Shown: positions 12,789 to 22,875, counted from the stretch's first letter. The stretch: 64,000 nucleotides of DNA from Serratia symbiotica (GCF_000821185.2 NZ_CP050855.1:3100001-3164000), one strand, 5' to 3'. A program made the numbers and translations. The notes: generated from the sequence alone by a model not told the origin.

Positions 12789-13921
12789 TGGCCGATGACT
12801 TCCGTAACCACTGGCAACAATTGAATTGGTACGACCTTTCGCTACGCATCAACAGCAAAGCTGCATGCGACGTGGAGCAGGCACTGAGCGCAGACAAACT
12901 GACGCGCGAAGACTTTATGGCGCTGCTTTCTCCCGCCGCCGCCGCTTATCTGGAACCGTTGGCTCAGCGCGCGCAGCAGTTGACGCGACAGCGCTTTGGT
13001 CATGTAGTCAGCTTCTACGTGCCGCTATATCTGTCCAATTTGTGCGCTAACGACTGTACTTACTGTGGCTTTTCGATGAGCAATCGCATGAAGCGCAAAA
13101 CGCTGGACGCGGCAGAAATAGAACGTGAATGCCTGGCCATCAAGGCGCTGGGTTTTGAACACCTGCTGTTGGTCACCGGTGAGCATCAGGCCAAAGTCGG
13201 CATGAACTATTTCCGCCAGTATATCCCGGCGATCCGCGCCCATTTCAGTTCACTGATGATGGAAGTGCAGCCGCTGACGCAGCAAGAATATGCCGAGCTG
13301 AAAACGCTGGGGCTGGACGGTGTGCTGGTGTACCAAGAAACCTATCATCCCACCACCTACTTGCAGCACCATCTGCACGGCCAGAAGCAAGACTTTCACT
13401 GGCGGCTGGCGACGCCGGATCGCCTGGGGCGCGCCGGGATCGACAAAATTGGCCTGGGTGCACTGATCGGTCTTTCTAACAATTGGCGCACCGACTGTTA
13501 TCTGCTAGCGGAACATTTGTTTTATCTACAGCAAACCTATTGGCAGAGCCGCTATTCGATTTCATTCCCACGGCTACGCCCCTGCGCTGGCGGTATCGAA
13601 CCGGCGTCGATCTTGAGTGAACCGCAGTTGGTGCAGTTGATTTGCGCTTTCCGCCTGTTCGCCCCAGATGTCGAGCTGTCGCTGTCAACGCGCGAATCAG
13701 CATTTTTCCGCGATCATATGATCCCAATAGCGATTAACAGCGTCAGCGCTGGCTCCAAAACCCAACCTGGCGGCTATGCCGACGATGTGCCACCAGAGTT
13801 GGAACAGTTCGAACCGCACGATAGCCGCACACCGCAACAAGTGGCGCAAGCCATCAGTGATGCCGGGTTGCAGCCAGTATGGAAAGACTGGGATGGCTAT
13901 CTGGGGCGTGGCGCGCAGTAA
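12788..13921 (+). CDS. thiH: 2-iminoacetate synthase ThiH
   Basis: Radical-SAM tyrosine lyase that supplies dehydroglycine (2-iminoacetate) to ThiG. The length of 377 residues is the same as in E. coli. The [4Fe-4S] cluster motif CX3CX2C (CANDCTYC) is at Cys86, Cys90 and Cys93. It is the last gene of the thi operon and overlaps thiG by one base. No clear terminator follows. The next 200 bp (13922-14121) hold nothing I recognise. Confidence 0.95.
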   Translation: MADDFRNHWQQLNWYDLSLRINSKAACDVEQALSADKLTREDFMALLSPAAAAYLEPLAQRAQQLTRQRFGHVVSFYVPLYLSNLCANDCTYCGFSMSNRMKRKTLDAAEIERECLAIKALGFEHLLLVTGEHQAKVGMNYFRQYIPAIRAHFSSLMMEVQPLTQQEYAELKTLGLDGVLVYQETYHPTTYLQHHLHGQKQDFHWRLATPDRLGRAGIDKIGLGALIGLSNNWRTDCYLLAEHLFYLQQTYWQSRYSISFPRLRPCAGGIEPASILSEPQLVQLICAFRLFAPDVELSLSTRESAFFRDHMIPIAINSVSAGSKTQPGGYADDVPPELEQFEPHDSRTPQQVAQAISDAGLQPVWKDWDGYLGRGAQ

Positions 13922-14121
13922 GCTGCAAGGTTTTCAGCACTGTGGAGATTTCCGTGGGTGGGATGCGCAAAGCCCAGCAGCGCCACTGGCACCACAAATC
14001 ACGCTGGTTATAGTGGCCCTGCCAGCCGCCAAACCCGGCGCTGGTCGGGGTCGCCACCCACTCGACGGCCCCGCCCTTATTTCTCGTCTCACCCCCAGAA
14101 AGTTATCAGCTCAGCATAACC

Positions 14122-14695
14122 ATGGATCGTGACTTCTATAACTGTGATTTGAGCACATTACGGCTGGGATGGGACGTAGTGTGTAACGTCGACAGGGAAT
14201 TTGATAACCCCGACACCCGCTATGTTCTTGGCCTGTGCAAGGGTCAACTACTCTGCAGTGTGCGTTTTATTGGCCTTGATCGCCCCAACATGATCACTCA
14301 CACGTTTCGTGCCTGTTTTGACGCAGTTCCGCTTCCTCTCGCCAGCATAGAATCGAGCCGTTTTTTTGTCGACAAAGGCCGGTCGCGGCAACGGCTCGGC
14401 GAACACTACCCGGTCGGTCTGGCTCTGTTTCTAGCCATGATCAGTTGGGCTCGCGACAACAAATACAACGGTATTCACACTATTGTAAGCCAGCCGATAC
14501 TGACGATCCTGAAACGCTCAGGATGGCAGGTAAGGACGCTTAAAAGTGGCCTTCTTCAGCGAACGGGAACGCATTTATCTGCTGTTTTTACCGACATCAG
14601 CGGAAGATCAGGCTCGAATGGCATCGGAACTCATCACCAAACTCGGCTGCCCGCCATCGTTGATGATTACCTGGCCGCTGTCGCTGCCGATGTGA
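14122..14695 (+). pseudogene. Decayed acyl-homoserine-lactone synthase (LuxI family)
   Basis: The family is unmistakable: RLGWDVVCN, FDNPDTRYVLG, LLCSVRFIGLDRPNMITHTF and ESSRFFVDKGRSR align with Serratia-type LuxI enzymes, and the last keeps the conserved Glu/Arg. Two lesions break it. The N-terminus starts about 25 residues late and lacks the conserved Arg and Phe segment. Near 14540 an extra A in an AAAA run shifts the frame; the expected C-terminus (FFSERERIYLLFLP, then PPSLMITWPLSLP) follows in the other frame to a TGA at 14693. The 3' end overlaps the convergent luxR by 29 bp, the usual luxI/luxR arrangement. It is unlikely to make signal. Confidence 0.88.
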
Positions 14696-15404
14696 TCAGC
14701 TTCAGCTCCACGCCCAGCCGGATCGCTTGGCGCACGTTGCTGACGCCCAGCTTGGCGACAATATTGCTCATATGAAACTTCACCGCACTCACGGAAATAC
14801 CCGCAATGGCAGCAATCTCTCCATAGGTTTTTCCCATACTGGCCCAATACAACATCTCGTTCTCCCGCAGGGTGAAAATGGGTTTGTCCGTATTCGCATG
14901 ATGCCTTTGCCCGCCGGGTAATGCCGCGCCAGCAAGACAATACATCTGTTCTTTAATATCGACCAGCACCATCTGCACATTCCCACGCTCAGAAGAGAGC
15001 CGCGCTGCCAGCTCCCCTTGTCCGTTGCTGGTAATGATGATCGACAACAACGCCAGGTTGTTCATATGGTCATGCTACCCAAAGGTGCAGCCGTTGACGA
15101 TATTGTACCGCTTGGCGAGGGAGAAAATTTTGCCGGACATAAGGGTAATATTTTCGTCCCATGCAAAGGGCGATGTACGCTTGAACGCGGTCAATACCAC
15201 CTGATCGATGAGCTGAAAGTTGTTGGCGCGGTAAAGATCTACCCATTTACTAGGATTACTAGAGATAATAAGCACATCTGAAGGATTTTTTTGCTGGCGA
15301 TCGTGTAAGCGTATTCCACCCTACCGAATGAGGACAGTTTTCTATCGATATGATCCCAGAGCATTTCCGTTATGGTCGGATTTTCATTGAAGGCAGAAAG
15401 CACA
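14667..15404 (-). pseudogene. Decayed LuxR-family quorum-sensing receptor (EsaR/SplR type)
   Basis: Joined readings give nearly all of an EsaR-type receptor. From a GTG at 15404, preceded by ACGGAGCTA, the N-terminus reads FNENPTITEMLWDHIDRKLSSFG. A 7-A run near 15285, where 8 is expected, shifts the frame, after which the AHL-binding domain continues (VLIISSNPSKWVDLYRANNFQ, FAWDENITLM). An in-frame TAG at 15075-15077 (CTFG stop HDHMNN) then interrupts it. The C-terminal LuxR HTH (TLRENEMLYWASMGKTYGEIA, VKFHMSNIVAKLGV) runs to 14667. A separate HTH-only fragment could in principle start at 15065. Confidence 0.85.
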
Positions 15405-15444
15405 CTAGCTCCGTTGTGGTTTGACTTTCCCTTTTAGCTAGAAA

Positions 15445-15464
15445 ACCTAAGCTTTAGTACAGGT
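15445..15464 (-). promoter_or_regulatory. lux box upstream of the luxR remnant
   Basis: ACCTAAGCTTTAGTACAGGT is a 20-bp imperfect palindrome with ACCT/AGGT ends. On the minus strand it begins ACCTGTACTA, close to the esaR-type box (GCCTGTACTA). It ends 41 bp upstream of the luxR GTG. In the EsaR system apo-receptor binds such a box to repress its own gene. Confidence 0.65.
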
Positions 15465-15530
15465 ATGTATGAGCTTTAAGTACAGCTTACCAAAGCCGAG
15501 GCTTGGTTTATAATGTCATAAGTTAAAGGT

Positions 15531-15558
15531 AAAAAAAAACCTGACCGTTACGGTCAGG
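15531..15558 (-). terminator. Strong rho-independent terminator, minus strand
   Basis: CCTGACCG-TTA-CGGTCAGG is a perfect 8-bp stem with a 3-nt loop. On the minus strand it is followed by a run of nine T. It would end a minus-strand transcript entering from the right (15559-16030), where only a degraded reading frame is now visible. Confidence 0.8.
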
Positions 15559-16263
15559 TAGCCAATGACTTCAGCCAACACCAGGGAAAACACTGTCTGC
15601 CAGATAGGATATATAAAAAGATCCTGCTGGCTGACGCCATGAGTCTAACATCGCTTGTTTGCCCTTTCAATTTCCTTTCGCCATGGTGCCAAGTACGTTT
15701 CCGAAGTAACGCTGCGCGAAACGTCATATTACCGCGAGTTCCCACCAAAATCAGGACTAATGCCGCTGTTACACACCAGCCATCACTGGGCATATTTTCC
15801 TGTCGGCACATCAGGCAGACATGTCCACATATTTTGCTGAATAACCCGTGCACAGTCCGCCCACATTCCTGCTTCAATTGCCGGACCAACCAACGCCCGA
15901 CAGCACAACCATTCCGACGCATCAGAAAACTCAATGTTCTGCCCCTTGCACAGCCTCGACCAACTCGAACTTGAACGCAAATGCGGGGGCGCTACATCAA
16001 TACGCTGCTGGAGTGAGACATAATAAACGCTAGGTGTTATTTTCAGCAGGCGGCACCGCTCGCCAGCGGCCTAACAAATGCATAAGAGGTTTATATCTTT
16101 TATAGCCAGCTTAGTGAGAGAAATGGATATTGCTTCGTCGTGTATTAATCAAGAAGAAGCAGGTCATTCCACCTATATCTTGATCTAGTTGTGAAATAAC
16201 CCAATGTTTAAAAATATTTTTGGGTGTACTATTCAGAGGTTGTTTTATGTTCAGGGAGGTATC
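15559..16263. other. About 700 bp without a recognisable intact gene
   Basis: Minus-strand open frames of 60-126 codons occur here, but none matches a family I know. One frame reads through SDASEWLCCRALVGPAIEAGMW and LPDVPTGKYAQ, meets stops, then continues with ISPDFGGNSR and SETYLAPWRKEIERANK, suggesting a decayed protein gene that once ended at the terminator at 15531-15558. The right part (about 16080-16260) is AT-rich and presumably holds the promoter of the SMC operon. The left boundary of the leuX island probably lies in this stretch. Confidence 0.35.
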
Positions 16264-19200
16264 ATGTCACAACTGCTTCGTATCATTCTTATACATACTC
16301 ACTTGCCTGGTGTTGTTGAAATTCAACTGGATCAACATACCAATATTTGTGGAACAAATGCTTCTGGAAAAACGACGCTTCAGCGCCTTGTTCCTGTTTT
16401 CTACGGCGAACAGCCTAATAAAGTCGTACCAAGAACGCGGAAGAAATTCGACGAGTTTTATCTCCCCTGTAGCAATAGCTATATCATTTATGAATACCAG
16501 CGAGAAACGGGTGACAATTGTCAGGTTGTTTTGACGGGTAACAATGAGGGAGGCGTTGAATATCGTTTTGTTAGCGCGCCTTATCATCCTGATTTTTTCC
16601 TCCGCTATACGGAAGATGGCGCGAAAGGGTTGAGTTATAACGAATGGTCTGCCCAGATGCGCAACCGGGATGACGTCTCAGTTTCAGCCAAAATAGGTTC
16701 AACTACGGAGTACCGCAGCATCATTCAGAATGATGTAGCGTCATTACGCGTTAATTCGACGGAGACGATACGGTTACGTCGTTTGGCGGCATCGTTTAGT
16801 CTGGTGGGTGGTAACTATAAGCTCAGACATATTGAGAAATTAGTGAGCGCTGTTCATGCCGGTGAAGGCAAAATGGAAACACTCAAAACTATGCTGGCGG
16901 CGATTTTTGCCGATGATGGCGTTACTCTCCCTCAAACCAAAGTAAAAAGCGGCTTTGCGCGGGAATGGATCCAAAAAATGCGCCAGTCGCTGCGTTACGA
17001 TAAATTGCAGCAGGAGTTTGGACTCTTACAGCGCCTGGGGATGAAACTGGATGATACGGAGGCGCAGTTAGCTGCGCTCCACCCTCTGTTAAGAAATGAT
17101 GAACAAATTCAGAAGCAGACAAAGGCGGATGCAGAACAACAACTTATTCAGCGACGGGGAGAGCTTATCCAATTAGATGATTGCTTTAATCAACAGAGTC
17201 GCGAACTGAACGATCAATTAAGTAAAACGCAAAGTGAATTAAAAACGGTTCAGGCATGGTTGGAGCATGTTCAGGAAGAGAACGATCGTTATGAACGTAA
17301 AGATATCCGCCTTTTGCAGACGTACATGGACGAATTGCCCCAGTGGCGGGAGGCGCTTTTAGCGCAAAGTGAGCAATACCAGCTTATGCAGGATCAAGTC
17401 GGTGAACTTTCCCGAGAATTTGAACAGCACAAAGCAAAACTAAAAGACAGTTTTTACCGTCAGGATCGGCTGACGCAGCAAAAAATTCAGGATTGTCAGC
17501 GGGAAAAAGAGGTAGTCAGGGATAAATTTGACAGCCAGAAAGAGATATTTAGGCAGCGCTTTGAAGAGCGAAAACAACAGCAGGAAAACCACTACGGTGA
17601 ACAACTGGAGATTATTTCACGCGATCAAACAGCTGTTAGCATTGAGCTTAAACATTCCCAGTTAACCGCTGAAGAGCATGAAGAGCGCCAGATTGCAGAG
17701 CTGCGCATTGAGCAAGCTCAGGAGTGTTCATTGCAACTGGGCGATCGACGACAAAATGCGCAGAAAAACTGTCCGAGGCCCGTAAACAGCAAGATAGCGC
17801 AGAAAAGCAACTGCACGATGTCCGCGCCGGCCTGCATCAGGCTGAGGAACAATTGCTGCAACTGCATCGCCAGTTGGATCCTGAACAGGGGACATTACGC
17901 CACTTCTTGCGTTCACGTTACGAGGGCTGGGAGCAGAATTTGGGCAAGGTTCTGAATGAAAACCTGCTGGAACGTAAGGACTTGCAGCCTGATCTTAGGG
18001 AACTGTCGGAATCACTGTACGGCCTGCAACTGGAATTAAGCGTACTGGATATGCCCGATTTTGCGCAGGATGAAGCTTCAATTCGACACAGTCTTGATAA
18101 GGCAGAGCAAATCAGGGCGCATGCTGAAGAAGCGAAGAAAATGGCAGAAGCCAGCTTTCAGGAGCACCACCAGAACGTCAAGCACCTGCAATCGCAAGCG
18201 GACGAGTGTGAAAGACAATATCAACGCCAAAATCAGGAAGTCAGCTATGCCCGTGATGCTCGTACTCGTTTGATCGCAGAGCATGGGGCGCTGGAGCAAG
18301 AACGTCGGCAGGAAAAACGCGCCCGCTTAAGCGCATTAGAAAAAGCGCATACCGAATTAACGCAACAGAAAGAACAAGATCTCCGCGCGTTAACGGACGA
18401 ACATAATGCGCAAACGCTGCAATGGAATGTCGACCTTCAAAGTGAACAGCAGCAAATTGATGAGAAGGTGGAAGAACTGTCCCGGCAGATAAACAAAAAA
18501 CGTGCCGATATAGAAGAACAGATAAGAATATTCCAGCAGGCTCTGGACGCTGATTTAGCGAAGAAAGGAATTGATCCCCACGAAGTCAAAATACTGCGGG
18601 AGCGCATTGAAACGCTTAAAAAAGATATTCAGGCGGTTGAAGAGCGTCGGGATGAGCTGACCGAATGGCAGCGTTTTATCAAACTTGACTGGGAGCAGTT
18701 GCGGCCTGAGAAACAGAAGCAGGAAGGAGAACTCTCTCAGCAGAAGCGTGAGCTGTTGCAGTCTGAACGTCAGTTAAAAGCGGAGTATCAGAATAAAAAA
18801 GACAGGCTTAATGATGAGAGAAAACACTATGATACGCTGATGCGTCAGGCCGGTGAGCTTGTTAGTCAGTTAAAGGTATTGTTGGCCCGATTATTGCCTC
18901 TGCCGCTGGCCGAAATTGTTCCAGCTTATATTGATTCCGCCGCTGATATTAATGAACGGATGTCGCGTACCAGCGATATGCTGGAGCAACACGCCAGCTT
19001 GACCCGTACGCTGGAGAGCAAACTGAATGAGTTTAAGTCACGCTTTAATCAGGATGCTGACCCTACTTTCCTTGAATTATTGGACTCTGAGATAGATAAA
19101 TTACCCGATCCTTCAAGGACCCGGCTGCAGTTGCCAATACTCGAGAAACTACTACAACTTCTTAAAGATAAACAGCAGCAATTGCTAGAGATGGGGGAAA

Positions 19201-19928
19201 ATATCGGTGGCGATCTGAAAAAATTCTTTGATGTTTTCAGTGATATCAATCGCCGGATTTCGCAACAAAGTCGGCGCTTGAGCGATGCGGTTACCGACGA
19301 TTTGCAACTGGAAGGTATCAATAAATCAGAAGTTCGCATTTTATCGACCATCGACCAATTACGATTCTGGAAACCATTAAAGCGCTTTGCTAAAAACTAT
19401 AGTGACTGGCGCTTGTCTGGTCAGCAACTACCTCCCGAAAGCTATTTGAATGCCCTTATGGATGTGGTTGAACTGCTTCATGCCGATGAGCGTTTCACTA
19501 TGGAATCGTTATTAAATCTCGAACTTCACCTTAATGAAGGTGGGGAAAATATTGTTATCAAAAACGATCGCCAACTACTGGAAGCGTCAAGCCACGGTAT
19601 GGCCTATCTGATCTTGTGCAAGTATCTTTTGGCGTTCACGTGTTTGTTAAGAGGCAAATCAGACGCCGTTATTCACTGGCCTATTGATGAAATCGGCACG
19701 CTGGCCTACCACAATGTAGAGAAATTATTTATTGCCTGTAGCCATAATAATATTGTGATTGTAGGCGCTTTTCCAAATGCGGAGTCTGATGTGTTAATGC
19801 TGTTTAAGCACCGTTATTTGCTTGATGCCGATCAGCTTGAGCCAACTCAGCGCAGGCTGAAAAGGATCCAGCCGAAAGTGAGCCGCCTGGCTGCCCGACT
19901 AGCGCAGATGGAACAGGAGGCAATGTAA
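16264..19928 (+). pseudogene. jetC: SMC-like ATPase of a Wadjet/MksBEF-type system, frameshifted (JetC/MksB-like)
   Basis: Large SMC-type ATPase of about 1,220 residues. ATG 16264 has an excellent AGGGAGGT site. Walker A is GTNASGKTT at about residues 30-38. A very long Gln/Glu-rich coiled coil fills the middle. The C-terminal head has an ASSHGMAYLILCKYLL signature-like segment and Walker B-like VIHWPIDEIGT. The frame breaks once, near 17755-17765 in the first coiled-coil arm: the upstream frame goes astray after DRRQNAQK and the true sequence (EKLSEARKQQDSAEK) resumes in the -1 frame, consistent with a one-base loss. Two half-proteins of about 520 and 730 residues remain. Companion genes identify it as the MksB/JetC type rather than MukB or SbcC. 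Confidence 0.75.
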
Positions 19929-20551
19929 TGCTGGAATATGGTCCTTTAATCAAAAGGCTGCTGACAGGGGAATTTATTTGCCGTATCAACGACCCGGATG
20001 CTTATCGTCATTTACAGGATGATAGTACCCGGCAAGCGATGGATAACTATTTGCGCCCTCTTAACTACAGAATTGTCAGTAATGAGACGCAAACAGTCTA
20101 TTACGCGGGCTTTTGTGAGATGAATCGCGATACCCGCAGCCAGCTTATGAATCAGTTTAAGGACATCATCTCTTCTCTGCTACCTCTGCTTGAGTGGTTA
20201 CAACTCATACAGGAGACGCAAGGGCGGGAGAGTTCGCTGACAGCTGGCGACTATATCAGGTTGTCGGAAATCATGACGCGTGTAGAGGATAATCAGGGCC
20301 TGCAGCAGCGTCTGAATCAGCTTTCCAGCGTTCGTTTTTTCAATTGTCGAAGTGATTCCATTGATCTTCAGCTCAAACAAATTTTTCGGCGTTTGAAAGA
20401 GCACGGCTATGTCAGACAACCTAACGCCGAGCAGCAGATATTTATTGCCACGGGGAAAGTTGATTATTTGATTGACGTGATCCGCTTTATCCGTGATGAA
20501 GAGCATATACCGGTTGAAGACACACCGCCTGTTCAGCAGGAACTTCTGTAA
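19928..20551 (+). CDS. jetB: MksE/JetB-like condensin accessory subunit
   Basis: Small protein of 207 residues encoded between the SMC ATPase and a longer kleisin-like protein, the position and size of MksE/JetB (kite-type, winged-helix) subunits. The N-terminal stretch LIKRLLTGEFICRINDPDAYRHL and the segment YYAGFCEMNRDTR fit that family as I remember it. Its ATG overlaps the jetC stop (TAATG) and its TAA overlaps the jetA ATG, so the operon is tightly coupled. The frame is intact, although its SMC partner is broken. Confidence 0.65.
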   Translation: MLEYGPLIKRLLTGEFICRINDPDAYRHLQDDSTRQAMDNYLRPLNYRIVSNETQTVYYAGFCEMNRDTRSQLMNQFKDIISSLLPLLEWLQLIQETQGRESSLTAGDYIRLSEIMTRVEDNQGLQQRLNQLSSVRFFNCRSDSIDLQLKQIFRRLKEHGYVRQPNAEQQIFIATGKVDYLIDVIRFIRDEEHIPVEDTPPVQQELL

Positions 20552-21789
20552 TGTCGCAGGAGATTTCTCCGATATCCAGTCTGTTTAAAAACGGTGCTGA
20601 CCGATTGGCATTGTTGGGAAAACACCATCACGCCTTAATGAAGGGTTATGTCGATGGGTTTATTGATGAAACGGCTTTTAGCGACCAGACATTAAAAAAG
20701 TTGATTGCAGCGCGTATTGTATGGCGTCCTGATGAGCAACAGCCACTGATGCTACGCCCGCTGGTGAGCGAACTCATCGCCAGCATGGTTGCTGATGAGA
20801 GCCGACGGCAGATTAATGCAGATGTGGCAGAAAAGCTGGAACAAATCCGCAATAAGGTGCAGGCCTGGCGCGATGCTTATTATAAAGGTGATTATAGTAT
20901 TGCTGAACGGCAAATGCAGAGATTGACTGAGCTCGTTCACGATCTCAGCGGACAGTTTGAAGAGGCCATCGACAGCCTCTGGCACCGTCTGAATAATGAT
21001 TTTGGTTTCGTCAGCAGTCTGAATGAAAAAATTAATGAGAATGCGCGGGCGCAAAACCAGGTTCGTCGGTTGCTTGATGGACTGGATTTGATCGTTTTCC
21101 ATGAATTGATAGAGTTTGCTGAAAATAATAGCTCACTACGTAAATTATTAGTGAGTCAGTTACAGTTGCGTGTAAGTCTTCACCATAGTTCATTACTGGC
21201 CGTTCAGCAGCGTCTGGTGGATCTAATGGCTAAATTTCGCCAACAGCAGTCACGCACATTATTAGTGGCAAATATGGCTGCTTTTTTGCGTCAGCATCCA
21301 CAGTATCAACCCGCCAGCTACCCGGAACGCCGGGAAGTGCCGGATGTATTCAATATTGCGACTTCACTTTCACTACAAGCCTCCATTTCGCTCGACAGAC
21401 CCGTGTATCGACAGATGATGGCGGAGATGTTGCTCGCTTTGCCTCGGGCATCGGTTATACCTCCGCCTGTGCCAAAAAGTGCGGGCTCAGTAATACCTCC
21501 CATTGATGAGGAGGTCGCTGCTCGTCAGGTTGCGCTTAAAATGGACGTTGAGGATTTTTATGTTTTCGCTGCCGGGCAATCCGGGCCGGTGAGTGCGCTG
21601 CATTATCTGACGGAAAATCATCTGAACTGGGACAGTGAGATATGGCTTTACCAGGTTATTACGGAATATCAATCATTGCCGTTAGCGGATAAGCCGCGTT
21701 TTTGGCTGCGCAGTGATGAGCGTCAGGCCAGCCCAGTAAATGATCTGCGTATTATATTGGATGTGAGTATTGGCGTGAGGGTAAAATGA
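20551..21789 (+). CDS. jetA: MksF/JetA-like kleisin subunit
   Basis: Protein of 412 residues, predicted helical with a coiled-coil-like centre (about 90-250) and a proline-rich linker (VIPPPVPKSAGSVIPP, about 290-310) before a C-terminal domain. This layout and the operon position fit the kleisin MksF/JetA, which bridges SMC heads and binds the MksE dimer. Assignment rests mainly on context and architecture. It overlaps jetB by one base and jetD by four. The frame is intact. Confidence 0.6.
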   Translation: MSQEISPISSLFKNGADRLALLGKHHHALMKGYVDGFIDETAFSDQTLKKLIAARIVWRPDEQQPLMLRPLVSELIASMVADESRRQINADVAEKLEQIRNKVQAWRDAYYKGDYSIAERQMQRLTELVHDLSGQFEEAIDSLWHRLNNDFGFVSSLNEKINENARAQNQVRRLLDGLDLIVFHELIEFAENNSSLRKLLVSQLQLRVSLHHSSLLAVQQRLVDLMAKFRQQQSRTLLVANMAAFLRQHPQYQPASYPERREVPDVFNIATSLSLQASISLDRPVYRQMMAEMLLALPRASVIPPPVPKSAGSVIPPIDEEVAARQVALKMDVEDFYVFAAGQSGPVSALHYLTENHLNWDSEIWLYQVITEYQSLPLADKPRFWLRSDERQASPVNDLRIILDVSIGVRVK

Positions 21790-22674
21790 CTGAAGCAGAA
21801 TCGTTATCGTATAACGCGCTCGTCTGGCTGAAAAAACTTGATCATCGCCTGAAAGCGAAAAATTGCGAGAAGAAAAATACCGACGGTAAAATCGTGATTC
21901 AGGTTTTGCGTTGGTGTACTGCGCTGGATTTGATCCCAGCTAACAGTTTGTTGCTGCCTGATTTCATTTTTACAATGGCGTTGCTGAATAAGATTTCAGA
22001 GGCTCAGCAGCGTCTCAAACAGGCAAATTTTCGTGACGATATTAGCACACAAAATCGTATTGAGAGTGCGCAGTTAAGCGATCAGGAGATTAAAACGGCG
22101 GGAATTCGACCACAGCAGCATCGGGTACTGCTCCGTCTTAATCAGCCTTTAGTCAATACGTTGGGGATGAGTGTTGAGGTTGTTGATACGGATTGGCGTA
22201 ATATTACGCTGACGCAGTTTGATGTTCTTATCGTGGTGGAGAATCAGGATTGTTTCTACCATCTGGCGCTTTTTAATTATTCACAATGTAATTTCCACTC
22301 TCCCCTGATTATTTACCGTGGCGATCGGAAATATAGCAAGGGGGCTGTTGCATTGAAGCGTTGCTGGTTGAAAAAAGGGGAAAGCAGCGATCTATTTTGG
22401 CGATTTTGACCCGAAGGGGGTCAGTATTGCGATGAAGGAAGGTTATAGCTTTATGTTATTACCTTCACAAGATGTGATGATAAAAAAATCCTCTCCTGCT
22501 ATGTTCCCAGATCTACAGTTAAAGTTCTTGCCTGAATTATTAAAAAATAAGGTACATTCTAATTTTCATAGCTATCTGTTGATTTTAGAAAAGCATAATG
22601 CACTAAGGCAGCAGAAAATGCGGGGAGATATGCTGCATGCAGTACCTCTATTGTCTATAACTCCCATATTGTAA
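21786..22674 (+). pseudogene. jetD: TOPRIM nuclease subunit of the Wadjet-like system, frameshifted (JetD-like)
   Basis: The first frame (207 codons) has an N-terminal helical region and then a TOPRIM domain with the first acidic motif LIVVENQDCF. The second motif, GDFDPKG, lies in the next frame: after LKKG an extra G in a GGGG run (about 22376-22379) moves the reading out of phase, and the expected KAAIYFGDFDPKGVSIAMKEG follows, running to a stop at 22674. The catalytic Glu and the Asp-x-Asp pair are thus split between frames. JetD is the DNA-cleaving subunit of Wadjet, so cleavage activity is probably lost. It starts with a 4-bp overlap on jetA. Confidence 0.7.
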
Positions 22675-22875
22675 TCCGAATTATTACTACTTCATTAAGA
22701 TACTTGTTATTTTATGGATGTGAATTTCTGGCGGGAATGCTAGCAAAATATTACGTTCCATATCGCGCCATACCCGTCCGGCATGGGTTTCTGACCAGCG
22801 ATTCTGGCGAGCCTATCCCTAAACAGCCCGTCAATATACCTCAAATATATCTTCTAAATTGACCAGCCCAATAAA

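Noticed and set aside
13922..14121. Possible gene or RNA between thiH and luxI
   Set aside because: Only short frames (such as 13854-14057 minus) with no family resemblance and no good start; no terminator or RNA fold was clear.
16264..19928. Calling the SMC gene MukB, SbcC or RecN
   Set aside because: There is no mukEF or sbcD next to it; the neighbours are kite/kleisin-like and TOPRIM proteins, and the length and head motifs fit the MksB/JetC type better.
22376..22379. Programmed frameshift in jetD
   Set aside because: The G run lacks the X XXY YYZ arrangement seen in the nearby IS3 element, and other genes here show similar one-base lesions; decay is simpler.
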